Shown here one piece after another: positions 1 to 7,744 of a stretch of DNA of 23,411 nt. Within the stretch, counting starts at the first letter, position 1. Every line of letters begins with the position of its first letter. Below the pieces are notes generated by a model. The model made no database searches and was not told where the DNA came from. It saw only the letters and a program-made list of their open reading frames with translations. Made by a program: the position numbers and the translations under genes. This stretch comes from a virus: positions 1-23,411 of the IMG/VR virus record IMGVR_UViG_3300042379_000314. One strand, written 5' to 3'.

Positions 1-1
1 A

Positions 2-103
2 ATAATTCTATTTGATAGGACTCAAGGAATTAAAATACAAGGAGGTATAACTCAAGGAATTGTATCTTTACATTTTGAGGGTTCATATAAAGTAGCAAAC
101 TAA
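2..103 (+). CDS. C-terminal end of a phage tail/structural protein (partial)
   Basis: An open frame enters from the left edge and stops at TAA 101-103, giving 33 codons. It contains a small internal repeat: the 12-base string ACTCAAGGAATT occurs at 20-31 and 50-61, exactly 30 bases apart, encoding TQGI twice at a 10-residue interval. Such short-period repeats suit a beta-structured tail or fibre protein, and the next genes are a beta-rich protein and a tail fibre. The family cannot be named from so short a piece. Confidence 0.6.
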   Translation: MILFDRTQGIKIQGGITQGIVSLHFEGSYKVAN

Positions 104-115
104 AATTAAATAAAA

Positions 116-1123
116 ATGGCAATAGACGCAATTTTAATACAACAACAAGAGGCAAGAGCTTCTGAAAATATTTTTAATCCGTTTTTAACTTTAAACACAC
201 CTTATACTTACACTATAACTGATGGTGTAGGAGTTGCTGAGATAAGTAACACTGATGAATTTTCATTAAGTGGAAATGGGTGTTTAAAAATACGTTTTCT
301 TACTGCTGGAGATAATATTAGTTTTAATGCTGATGTTCAAACAAACTCAGTTATAAGAAGTACTGGTATTCATTACATACAATATGCGGTTTATAAAAAC
401 AATCCAAGTGCCGATGTAAACCTAACTGTTAGCGTTTATATTAATGATGTTTTCTCTAGCAATAGAGCAATTGCACAAAACATTTATAATGCTAGTGGAT
501 TTGTAGATGGGAATTGGAATATTTACTATCAATCATTCAATGCAAATGAGGATGATGTTATTTCTTTGTCTTGGTCTTGTGATAGCGATGATGAAACAGC
601 TATAATTTATATGGATAATTTTAAATTGGAACGCGCTAATCAAAATATATTTGCACCTACTTTTTACACAAATCCCGATTTCTTAGTAAATAAGTGGTCT
701 AGGGTTTATGACTTTGATAATACACAAGAATTAGCAGAAGATACAGCCTATAACTTTAGTTTATTTGAGGGCGTTTTTGAAAGTAATTGTGGAAGTGAAA
801 TATTAGTTGAGGGATTAGGATTTAAGCCTACGAGATTAAATAGTTTCTTTACGGTTAATTGTAACTTTTTAGCAAAAGTACCAACTGGAACAACGCCACA
901 TATTGAAGCTGAATTAAACATTAATGGAACGACATATTATGGCGATTGTAAGTTTTTATTAAAGCCTGTTGATGCATTAGAATATATAAACTTTTCTTTT
1001 CAAATACCTTGCAATCAAGAGTTTTTAGACAATGAAGGAGTGGTTGAAATAACACCTAAAGGAAACGATATTGTAATAAGCAGACGAGTTTTAACCATTT
1101 CAGAAACAGTAAATTCAAACTAA
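116..1123 (+). CDS. Beta-rich, two-domain putative tail-associated protein
   Basis: The product is 335 residues. No catalytic motif is visible. Residues about 20-175 read like a jelly-roll carbohydrate-binding module: alternating hydrophobic strands, a GNG...LKI segment near 53-60, and a closing YMDNFKLE segment (about 168-175) of the kind that ends CBM4/9-like and similar jelly-roll domains. A second beta-rich region (about 178-335) starts with NIFAPTFYTNPDF, which echoes NIFNPFLTLNTPY at 18-30, so the protein may be two diverged copies of one domain. The gene ends directly against the start of the tail-fibre gene with no gap, so the two are almost certainly cotranscribed. I infer a baseplate or fibre-associated, possibly glycan-binding, role. 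The domain assignment rests on pattern only. Confidence 0.75.
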   Translation: MAIDAILIQQQEARASENIFNPFLTLNTPYTYTITDGVGVAEISNTDEFSLSGNGCLKIRFLTAGDNISFNADVQTNSVIRSTGIHYIQYAVYKNNPSADVNLTVSVYINDVFSSNRAIAQNIYNASGFVDGNWNIYYQSFNANEDDVISLSWSCDSDDETAIIYMDNFKLERANQNIFAPTFYTNPDFLVNKWSRVYDFDNTQELAEDTAYNFSLFEGVFESNCGSEILVEGLGFKPTRLNSFFTVNCNFLAKVPTGTTPHIEAELNINGTTYYGDCKFLLKPVDALEYINFSFQIPCNQEFLDNEGVVEITPKGNDIVISRRVLTISETVNSN

Positions 1124-4100
1124 ATGGACTTTATAATTAGAAAAGATATTTACGGCAATTGGTGGCACGACTTTAACAACAACGCAACAAAGGTAAGTAT
1201 TAGCGACTTTGAGTGTGTTATTGATGAAGTCGCCAATACGTTTATAATTCAAAATAAAAACGGTTCAAATGTACCTAGCAAAGCTGTTAGCATAGCCGAT
1301 GTAAAAGTAATAGACCAAAATATATCTGAAACACCTATTGCGTTTAGCGGCGCAATTGGACTTAAAAACTTATTGACTGCAAAACAATATCCACCATATC
1401 GTGAAAGCTCAATAGTTTATGACCAAAAGATAATTTGGAGAAAAGGACACGCTATTGTTTGGAATGAAACGCAAGAGTTTTTTAATGCAAACTTTGATTC
1501 AAATGGCTTAGGTATAAATTTAGCTTTAGGTTGGGGATTGTGTAATGGGAACGGAGGAAGAAAAGATTTTAGAGATAGAACAGTTGTAAGTAAAGGGGCA
1601 AACTTTAGCACTTTATACAATACTGGAGGTAGTGCTAATGCCGTATTAATAGGACACAAACATACATTTAGCGGGAGTGCTGCTGGAGCAACTGGAGGTG
1701 GAGCTATGTCAACTGGTAATGTTGATGAAGGAGCTGGTAGTTTTTTAATGACTAATACTGGTCTTAGTGAAAACGGAGCAAGTGTGCCAGACCAAAGTGG
1801 GGAAGGTAAAAATATGCCTCCTTATATTATTGCTCAATGGGTTGAAAGGGTTAGCGATTTAATTGTTTACTATACGGGTTCAGAGGGTGGTGGCGCAGTT
1901 GATTCTGTAAACGGTCAAACTGGCGTTGTTATTATTCCTTTAGACTATTTGCCTTTAGCGGGTGGCACAATGGATGATGGTGCTGATATATTCTTTGATA
2001 ATGGTTCTAAATTATCAGAGGGTTTATATGATGAGGGTACATTTGGAAACAAAGGTATTGCTAGAACTTGCGCAGTTGGTTATGAGGATAAATGGGAAGC
2101 GGGAGAGCAATATATTACTGAAACTGGTAGTGGTATAATTCAATTTAGAAGATTTGCTTTTAACGTACCGACAGTTGATGACGATACTAGTAAAAGATAT
2201 GCGATAGGCAGTTATTGGCAAATGCGAAATAGCGATATTTACATTTGTACAGATGCAACAGAGGGCGCAGCAGTTTGGGAAATTTATAGCGTTGCTGGTA
2301 TTCCTACACTTCAAGAAGTATTAGACAATAACCACGATTTAGTTAATGATAATTTCTTTGCTGGAACTAGTGCTGGATTTGATAATTCAGGTATAAACGT
2401 AAATGCTTTTGGCAATAATTCAGCTGCTTATAATAGTAGTTCAAATATCAATGCTTTAGGAAGTCAAGCTGCCACTAGTAATACTGGAGAGAATGTCAAT
2501 GCTTTAGGTAACTCAACAGCAATTGCTAACATTGGTTCAGATGTTAACGCTCTAGGATCCAATGCTGGATATAATAATTACGGTTCAAAAGTAAATGCTT
2601 TTGGGAATCAAGCAGCTTATGTTAATTTGGGTGATAATGTTAATGCTTTAGGTAACAATTCAGCAAACTCAAATATTGGTTCAAATGTAAATTTTTTAGG
2701 TGAAGGCACAGGGGGGGGTAATAATGGAACTAATGTAAATGCTCTAGGTTCTTATGCTGGAGGATCTAATTATGGAGATAATGTCAATGCTTTAGGTCGT
2801 AATGCTTTAGACCGAAATACTGGAAATGATGTTAACGCTTTTGGAAATAATGCTGGTGGAGTCGCTAATACTTTCAACAACGTAAACCTATTCGGAGAAA
2901 GCGCAACTGCCGATGAAAATGGTCAAACAGTACTATCAAAAGATGGCACTATTATGGCACGTATTTCAACTACTGAATTAACAGATAGTAGAAAATATAC
3001 TTTACAAGATGCAGATGGAACTTTAGCTTTTTTAAGTGATATTACTGGCGGTGGTACAGTTACTTCAGTTGGATTAACAATGCCAAGTGCTTTTACGGTA
3101 ACAAATAGTCCTATTACATCAAGTGGAGATATAGCAGTTACAGGGGCAGGAGCAGTATCTCAATACGTTCGTGGCGATGGTAGTTTAGCTAATTTTCCAA
3201 CTTCAAGCGGTGGCGGTTCTTCATTATCATTTTATCTTAATGGTTCAGTTTCACAAGGCACATTTGGAGGAGTTGCATTTAAAGAAATGGACAGAACGCC
3301 AATTCTAGGTGCGGGTACTGATTTTACAATAAATGCAAATGGTTATATTCAATCGTTTATTACAGATGCAGGAGTACCTAATTTATTAGAGATACCTGCT
3401 GGAAATTGGAATTTTGAAACCTATTTTAGCGCTTCAAGTGGTGGTGGAAGTCCATCATTTTACGTTGAGTTATACAAATGGGATGGTGCAACTCTATCTT
3501 TAATAGCAAGTAGCTCTGCAACGCCTGAGAATATAACAGGAGGTACAAGTATAGATTTATACGTTAGTGCTTTAGCAGTTCCACAAACTACATTATTAGC
3601 AACTGATAGACTAGCAATAAGGATTTATGTTACACATAGTGGAAGAACTATTACACTTCACACAGAGAACAGCCATCTTTGCCAAGTAATAACAACTTTC
3701 TCAACTGGTTTAACTGCATTAAATGGACTTACAGCGCAAGTACAGAATTTAGCAGTAGGAACAACAGGAACTGATTTTGCTATTAACTCTAATACAGCAA
3801 CTCATACATTTAATTTACCAACAGCATCTGCTGCAAATAGAGGAGCATTATCTTCAGCAGATTGGACAATATTTAACAATAAACAAAATAATTTTATACT
3901 AGGAAGAAAAGCAAGTGCTTCAAGTACGCTAACAGGCACAACTACCGAAACAATTTTAGAAAGCATTTTTGTACCTGCTGGAAGTGTTGCAGTTGGAGAT
4001 GTAATTTATATTCGAAATAGAGTTTTTAAAACTGGTGGTCTTGGAGGTTTTAGTTACCGATATAGAATTAACAGTTCAAATTCAATAAGTGGAAGTAGCG

Positions 4101-4357
4101 TTTTAGGATTAGTTAATTTGGCTGTTGGTTCTGTAAGATCGCAAGGTAGTGAAAGAACTTTAAATTTAAGAACTGGAAATGTTATAGAAGTAATTGATAA
4201 TACGACCTCATATGCCTACGAAAATAGTAGTCCATTAAATGCAAATACAAATATCACACTTACATATACTTCTGATTTTTGGATATTAATTACTGCAACA
4301 TTAGTTAACGGAGCAGATAATATTGTTAATTCTAACTACATAATACAAAAATTCTAA
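1124..4357 (+). CDS. Large tail fibre protein with collar domain and 16-residue repeats
   Basis: The 1077-residue product is modular. Residues about 105-245 resemble a phage tail-collar domain: GWGLCNGNGG, then DFRDRTVVSKGANF, then GHKHTFSG, ending NMPPYIIAQWV. The motif VNGQTGVV (262-269) and a segment rich in GIAR...YEDKWEAG (311-327) follow. Residues 426-591 hold eleven VNALG-like repeats. Next come GTVTSVGLTMPSAFTVT (644-660), YVRGDGSLA (681-689) and RGALSSADWTIFNNKQ (906-921), all stretches I know as recurrent in Bacteroidota phage fibres. The C-terminal third (about 700-1077) is beta-rich and probably makes up the distal receptor-contacting parts. The gene follows its predecessor without a gap and shares one base with the next gene. 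Role: host recognition at the tail tip, by inference from domains and position. Confidence 0.9.
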   Translation: MDFIIRKDIYGNWWHDFNNNATKVSISDFECVIDEVANTFIIQNKNGSNVPSKAVSIADVKVIDQNISETPIAFSGAIGLKNLLTAKQYPPYRESSIVYDQKIIWRKGHAIVWNETQEFFNANFDSNGLGINLALGWGLCNGNGGRKDFRDRTVVSKGANFSTLYNTGGSANAVLIGHKHTFSGSAAGATGGGAMSTGNVDEGAGSFLMTNTGLSENGASVPDQSGEGKNMPPYIIAQWVERVSDLIVYYTGSEGGGAVDSVNGQTGVVIIPLDYLPLAGGTMDDGADIFFDNGSKLSEGLYDEGTFGNKGIARTCAVGYEDKWEAGEQYITETGSGIIQFRRFAFNVPTVDDDTSKRYAIGSYWQMRNSDIYICTDATEGAAVWEIYSVAGIPTLQEVLDNNHDLVNDNFFAGTSAGFDNSGINVNAFGNNSAAYNSSSNINALGSQAATSNTGENVNALGNSTAIANIGSDVNALGSNAGYNNYGSKVNAFGNQAAYVNLGDNVNALGNNSANSNIGSNVNFLGEGTGGGNNGTNVNALGSYAGGSNYGDNVNALGRNALDRNTGNDVNAFGNNAGGVANTFNNVNLFGESATADENGQTVLSKDGTIMARISTTELTDSRKYTLQDADGTLAFLSDITGGGTVTSVGLTMPSAFTVTNSPITSSGDIAVTGAGAVSQYVRGDGSLANFPTSSGGGSSLSFYLNGSVSQGTFGGVAFKEMDRTPILGAGTDFTINANGYIQSFITDAGVPNLLEIPAGNWNFETYFSASSGGGSPSFYVELYKWDGATLSLIASSSATPENITGGTSIDLYVSALAVPQTTLLATDRLAIRIYVTHSGRTITLHTENSHLCQVITTFSTGLTALNGLTAQVQNLAVGTTGTDFAINSNTATHTFNLPTASAANRGALSSADWTIFNNKQNNFILGRKASASSTLTGTTTETILESIFVPAGSVAVGDVIYIRNRVFKTGGLGGFSYRYRINSSNSISGSSVLGLVNLAVGSVRSQGSERTLNLRTGNVIEVIDNTTSYAYENSSPLNANTNITLTYTSDFWILITATLVNGADNIVNSNYIIQKF
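2399..2896 (+). repeat. 48-bp coding repeat (11 copies) inside the tail fibre gene
   Basis: The core V/I-N-A-L/F-G recurs at fibre residues 426, 442, 458, 474, 490, 506, 522, 538, 554 and 570, exactly 16 residues (48 bases) apart, with an eleventh copy at 587 after a one-residue insertion. The unit reads roughly NVNALGNNAAxxNxGx. The DNA copies differ at many synonymous positions, so the repeat is old and kept at the protein level. A fixed period with small hydrophobics and Asn/Gly turns suggests a beta-roll or beta-helix rod, similar in idea to the YadA head repeat but with a longer period. Confidence 0.92.
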
Positions 4358-4650
4358 TGAAAACAATAATTGATAAAAATACTGGAGAGGTTTTATTTGC
4401 TACTTTGAATGAAGTTGATTTGAAACAAAACGAAATAGCAATAGATAACTTATTGCAAGATAATTTTGTAAGTGCTTATTGGAGTTTTGAAAATAGCACC
4501 TTTTACGAAAACGCAACAGCAGAAGAAATAGCACAAGCGACAGTACCAACTTTAACGGTTAACGAGGTTATAATCGACCTAGTTACAAAGCAAGTTGAAA
4601 CGATGACCGATGAAGAAAAAAACGATTTGTTAACTCTTTTAAATACGTAA
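4357..4650 (+). CDS. Hypothetical 97-residue protein downstream of tail fibre
   Basis: The start codon overlaps the fibre stop by one base (TAATG), implying translational coupling. The product begins MKTIIDKNTGEVLFAT and has an acidic C-terminal helix-rich part (about 66-97). There are no cysteines, membrane segments or catalytic motifs. Small proteins immediately after a fibre gene are often fibre-assembly chaperones or accessory tip proteins, and the acidic helical tail would suit that, but I do not recognise the family. Confidence 0.8.
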   Translation: MKTIIDKNTGEVLFATLNEVDLKQNEIAIDNLLQDNFVSAYWSFENSTFYENATAEEIAQATVPTLTVNEVIIDLVTKQVETMTDEEKNDLLTLLNT

Positions 4651-4651
4651 T

Positions 4652-4996
4652 ATGAAAGACTTAATTAAATCAATCCTAACCGACGTTAAAAGTTGGAATA
4701 GAATATTAGTTAACCGTTGGCATTTACACGCACCAATCGCTTTAATTGCGGGTTGCTTTATGTTTTGGCTGTTAAAAGACACAATAAGCGACACTTATGT
4801 ATCAACAGAAATAGCGTTTAAGATATTTGTACCTACATTTTTAGGAGGCATTTGCCTTTGGTTGTTTGAAGCGTGGCAAAAGAAAGGGCGCATAATTGGA
4901 GAACTAGAAATGTTTGAGAGCAATAAGGACTTTATTGTCGGTTTATTTTTCTTACTTTGTGGAATAGTAATAACTTTTTTTTATTTTTATGTATAG
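4652..4996 (+). CDS. Holin-like membrane protein, three predicted membrane segments
   Basis: The product has 114 residues with hydrophobic stretches at about 28-42, 57-75 and 93-113. The N-terminal 25 residues are basic and amphipathic. Length, three membrane spans and position two genes before the lysozyme suit a class I-type holin, which would open the inner membrane at the end of infection. It lies one base beyond the previous stop and overlaps the next gene by eight bases. Holins share little sequence identity, so the call rests on topology and neighbourhood. Another membrane protein of the lysis cassette is possible. Confidence 0.7.
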   Translation: MKDLIKSILTDVKSWNRILVNRWHLHAPIALIAGCFMFWLLKDTISDTYVSTEIAFKIFVPTFLGGICLWLFEAWQKKGRIIGELEMFESNKDFIVGLFFLLCGIVITFFYFYV

Positions 4997-5384
4997 TTTT
5001 TTTCAAGAATACTGGCAAACTATTATAGCTACATTAACTGCTCCGATTATGTGGTTTTTTGGTGGTAGAGCAAAACAAAAGCAAGACGCAGTTAGTACTA
5101 TGAAAGTTATGTATGATGACTTTCTAACGGTTTATAAAAATAGAATGGATGATGTTATGCAGGAAGTTACTGATATTAAAAAACACAATCTTACTTTACA
5201 AACAGACTTTAATAATATTCAAATGAGTTACGCCAAAGAAGTTGAAAAGTCGCAGAACTGGGAAAAGTTACATAGACAATTAACGGACAAATATAACGAA
5301 CTAGCAAAAGATTACGAAAGTTTAAAAGGTTTATATTCTAAGTTAAAAGAAGATTTTGACAAACATAAAAAGTTAGCAAAATGA
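4989..5384 (+). CDS. Membrane-anchored coiled-coil protein of the lysis region
   Basis: The 131-residue product has one N-terminal hydrophobic segment (about 8-26) followed by a charged, heptad-rich region (about 35-128) predicted to form a long coiled coil. The gene overlaps the holin-like gene by eight bases and the lysozyme gene by four (ATGA), so it is part of the same translated cassette. An N-terminal anchor with a periplasmic helical rod is the shape of an inner-membrane spanin subunit. However, a better one-protein spanin candidate lies at 7136. A holin partner or lysis-timing protein is equally possible. Confidence 0.75.
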   Translation: MYSFFQEYWQTIIATLTAPIMWFFGGRAKQKQDAVSTMKVMYDDFLTVYKNRMDDVMQEVTDIKKHNLTLQTDFNNIQMSYAKEVEKSQNWEKLHRQLTDKYNELAKDYESLKGLYSKLKEDFDKHKKLAK

Positions 5385-5830
5385 ACAAGCTAGACGAAAA
5401 CGGATATAGGTTAATTCAAGGCTTCGAGGGATTGTCTTTAGTTCCTTATAAATGCCAAGCAGGAATTAGCACAATAGCGTACGGAGCGACTTTTTATCCT
5501 AGCGGTAAAAAAGTAACAATGCAAGATGCTCCGATAAGTTTAGCCACAGCGAAATGGATGTTTAAAGAAACTGCCGATAAGTTTGCTGCCGATGTAGATA
5601 AAATGATTAAAGCAAATATCAATCAAAACCAGTTTAACGCTATTGTATCTCTAGCTTATAATATCGGACTTGCTGGACTTGCTAAAAGTTCATTATTGAA
5701 AAAAGTAAATGCTAATCCTAGCGATCCGACAATTACAAACTCCTTTATGATTTGGAATAAAGCAGGTGGCAAAGTATTAAACGGACTTACTAAAAGACGT
5801 GCTATTGAAGCTAAATTGTATTTTGCATAG
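5381..5830 (+). CDS. Endolysin, T4-type lysozyme (GH24 muramidase)
   Basis: The enzyme cleaves the beta-1,4 bond between N-acetylmuramic acid and N-acetylglucosamine in peptidoglycan. The 149 residues show the GH24 active-site pattern E-x8-C/D-x5-T: Glu16 in GFEGL, Cys25, and Thr31 in STIAYGAT. Further family segments are the helical QFNAIVSLAYNIG (about 83-95) and GLTKRRAIEAKLY (about 135-147). The length is typical of a single-domain phage endolysin. No signal peptide or SAR anchor is present, so it should need the holin for release. The start overlaps the preceding stop as ATGA. Confidence 0.93.
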   Translation: MNKLDENGYRLIQGFEGLSLVPYKCQAGISTIAYGATFYPSGKKVTMQDAPISLATAKWMFKETADKFAADVDKMIKANINQNQFNAIVSLAYNIGLAGLAKSSLLKKVNANPSDPTITNSFMIWNKAGGKVLNGLTKRRAIEAKLYFA

Positions 5831-5847
5831 ATAAAAGGGTATATTTG
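5816..5847 (+). promoter_or_regulatory. Bacteroidota-type promoter for the phosphoesterase gene
   Basis: TATATTTG at 5840-5847 fits the TAnnTTTG -7 box, and TTG at 5816-5818 lies 21 bases upstream. The box sits between the lysozyme stop and the ATG at 5869. It overlaps the more upstream in-frame TTG codon at 5845, which argues that translation starts at the ATG. Confidence 0.7.
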
Positions 5848-5868
5848 TTGAAACTAAACAACAAAATT

Positions 5869-7020
5869 ATGCAATCAAAATGGAGTGTTTACGATAATAA
5901 AGTACTAGAAATAGTAAATGATTCAAATAGAAATCTTAAAAAAATTGAAATCATAAGACGCATAAATGACGATTTATGCGATGCAGATAAAAAAACTTTC
6001 AGCAAATATTTAGAAAGGAATTTAAAAAGAATTTGCGACAATTACGAGGGAGTTTATAACGCTTCCAATAAATTAGATATAGACTATACAACTATTAAGC
6101 ATCTTTGGGTAAAGGATAAAGATGCTAGTGTGTTTGTAAAAAATCCTAACTACGTTGAGCAAGACAAAAAAGAGTTAGATGAACTACGAACAAAGTTAAT
6201 TGATAGCTTAAAAGACTACACTCCAAAATACCCAAAGATTGAAAGGTCTAAAAATCAACAAAAAAGACTATTTGTGTTTTCTCCTGCTGATATTCATATT
6301 GGAAAACTTTGTAACGCTTTTGAAAGCGGAGAAGATTATAACAATCAAATAGCAGTTAGACGTGTTTTAGAGGGTTGTAATGGACTATTAGCCGAACTAC
6401 CAACAGATAGCATCGATAGGATATTATTTGTTATAGGAAACGATATTTTGCACATAGATAACGCAAAGAGAACAACAACAAGCGGAACACCACAAGATAC
6501 AGACGGTATGTGGTTTGAAAATTTTATGATTGCCAAACAGCTTTATGTAGATATTATTGAAATGATGATGCAAGTAGCGGATGTTCACGTAGTATTTAAT
6601 CCTAGCAATCACGATTATACAAATGGATTCTTTTTAGCGCAAATAATACAAACGCATTTTAAAGATTGTAAAAACGTTACCTTTGATTGTAGTATTTCAC
6701 ATAGAAAATATTACAGGTATGGTAATAACATTATAGGTACAACTCACGGAGATGGCGCAAAAGAAACTGATTTGGCTTTACTAATGGCGCACGAAAGTAA
6801 AGACTGGCAAGATTGTAGCCATAGGTATTTTTATATTCATCATTTCCATCATAAGATTAGTAAAGATTATATGAGTGTATGTGTTGAGGCTTTACGTTCT
6901 CCTAGTGGCACAGATAGTTGGCATCACAGAAATGGATACCAGCACTCGCCAAAGGCAGTTGAAGGATTTATACACGATTTTAATTACGGTCAAACATCAC
7001 GTTTAACACATTTATTCTAA
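5869..7020 (+). CDS. Calcineurin-like metallophosphoesterase
   Basis: From ATG 5869 the product has 383 residues. I prefer this start over TTG 5845, which lies inside the promoter box. Residues 1-60 form a basic helical region with a helix-turn-helix look; about 133-383 form the catalytic domain. Metal-ligand motifs occur in the family order: DIH (141-143), GND (190-192), NHD (247-249, with Ser where GNHD has Gly), H293 in GTTHGDG, and HHFHH (324-328) in place of GHxH. The fold is shared by nucleases such as Mre11 and by phosphatases, so the substrate is open. A DNA-end or nucleotide-processing role seems more likely than lysis. It has its own promoter although it sits among lysis genes, and overlaps the next gene by one base. 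Confidence 0.82.
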   Translation: MQSKWSVYDNKVLEIVNDSNRNLKKIEIIRRINDDLCDADKKTFSKYLERNLKRICDNYEGVYNASNKLDIDYTTIKHLWVKDKDASVFVKNPNYVEQDKKELDELRTKLIDSLKDYTPKYPKIERSKNQQKRLFVFSPADIHIGKLCNAFESGEDYNNQIAVRRVLEGCNGLLAELPTDSIDRILFVIGNDILHIDNAKRTTTSGTPQDTDGMWFENFMIAKQLYVDIIEMMMQVADVHVVFNPSNHDYTNGFFLAQIIQTHFKDCKNVTFDCSISHRKYYRYGNNIIGTTHGDGAKETDLALLMAHESKDWQDCSHRYFYIHHFHHKISKDYMSVCVEALRSPSGTDSWHHRNGYQHSPKAVEGFIHDFNYGQTSRLTHLF

Positions 7021-7139
7021 TGAGCCAAACACACTACCAACGGATTAAAAGAGTAATGCAGTTTTATTACAATAGAGGACAAAACCGAGAAAACGTAAAC
7101 GAAGTATATCGTAAAATAATTAAAACAAAATTAAAATGA
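7020..7139 (+). CDS. Small basic 39-residue protein
   Basis: The ORF is joined to both neighbours: its ATG overlaps the phosphoesterase stop as TAATG and its stop overlaps the spanin start as ATGA. The product (begins MSQTHYQRIK) is very basic and probably helical, with no recognisable motif. The two tight junctions are the main argument that it is translated. It may serve mainly to couple spanin translation to the upstream gene. Confidence 0.65.
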   Translation: MSQTHYQRIKRVMQFYYNRGQNRENVNEVYRKIIKTKLK

Positions 7140-7633
7140 AATATTTACTACTTGCATTTCTTATTGTTTCCTGCGGAGCAAAAACAGTTAACAAAGAGGA
7201 AAAGAAAACTGACAGCATCGCTACAACTATTGCAGTAGTGAAAACCGATAGCACTTCTATTGATAAAAAGGTATTGGTTTATGATGTTGAAACGGATGAA
7301 ATTGTAATCGAAGCAGTTGACACAACCCAGCCAATCGAGATAACCAATAACGAGGGGAAAGTAACTAAATACAAAAACGCTCGTTTAAGCACGAAAAAAC
7401 GAAAAGACAATACAATAGTAGTAAGTGAAAAGATTGTGGCTAAAATCGTTGTTGATTCAGTTACAAACGAGATTGAAGTTAATAAAGTTGAAAGTACAAA
7501 GATAGTTTATAAGGAGCAGTTTAATTGGGGAACGTTTATTTTGCAAACTTGGTATTGGTGGTTCTTATTAATTATAATCATTTACTTAATTTATAGATAT
7601 AAAAAAGGATTGTTTAAATTTCCATTATTATAA
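7136..7633 (+). CDS. Predicted unimolecular spanin (u-spanin)
   Basis: The 165-residue product begins with a lipoprotein signal (MKYLLLAFLIVSC) whose Cys13 would be lipidated and sorted to the outer membrane. It ends with a strong hydrophobic segment (about 136-153, WYWWFLLIIII) followed by YRYKK, an inner-membrane anchor with cytoplasmic positive charges. The 110 residues between are rich in V, T, K and E and probably beta-stranded. Outer-membrane lipid at one end and inner-membrane helix at the other is the topology of T1 gp11-type u-spanins, which fuse the two membranes in the last lysis step. The gene is 1.3 kb past the lysozyme. No sequence similarity is claimed; the call rests on topology and position. 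Confidence 0.78.
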   Translation: MKYLLLAFLIVSCGAKTVNKEEKKTDSIATTIAVVKTDSTSIDKKVLVYDVETDEIVIEAVDTTQPIEITNNEGKVTKYKNARLSTKKRKDNTIVVSEKIVAKIVVDSVTNEIEVNKVESTKIVYKEQFNWGTFILQTWYWWFLLIIIIYLIYRYKKGLFKFPLL

Positions 7634-7642
7634 AAAAAATTG

Positions 7643-7650
7643 TATATTTG
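7643..7650 (+). promoter_or_regulatory. TAnnTTTG -7 box upstream of the HNH-AP2 gene
   Basis: TATATTTG lies nine bases after the spanin stop and 94 bases before the endonuclease start. I see no TTG at the expected upstream distance. It would give the inserted endonuclease its own transcript beginning with the structured leader. Confidence 0.5.
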
Positions 7651-7661
7651 TTAATCTAAAA

Positions 7662-7735
7662 GTGCAATTTTAGAAATTAAAAAATTTAACTTAATTCAAT
7701 CCTTAGTAGTGTTGCACCACGAAACGGATTGAATT
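7662..7735 (+). promoter_or_regulatory. 5' leader with interleaved helices (pseudoknot type), ahead of HNH-AP2 gene
   Basis: Helix A pairs GTGCAA (7662-7667) with TTGCAC (7712-7717), 6 bp. Helix B pairs AATTCAATCC (7693-7702) with GGATTGAATT (7726-7735), 10 bp. The order A-B-A'-B' makes a pseudoknot possible. Helix B is followed by a T run (to 7739), so by itself it also resembles an A+T-rich intrinsic terminator, nine bases before the ATG at 7745. The architecture matches the leaders at 10660, 11208 and 12046. Confidence 0.55.
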
Positions 7736-7744
7736 TTTTGTATT

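Noticed and set aside
1417-2314. Two minus-strand frames inside the tail fibre gene
   Set aside because: They lie wholly within a strongly supported plus-strand gene and have no protein-like motifs or start context.
5845-5868. TTG start of the metallophosphoesterase at 5845
   Set aside because: This TTG forms the end of the -7 promoter box, so it would lie upstream of the transcript; ATG 5869 is preferred.
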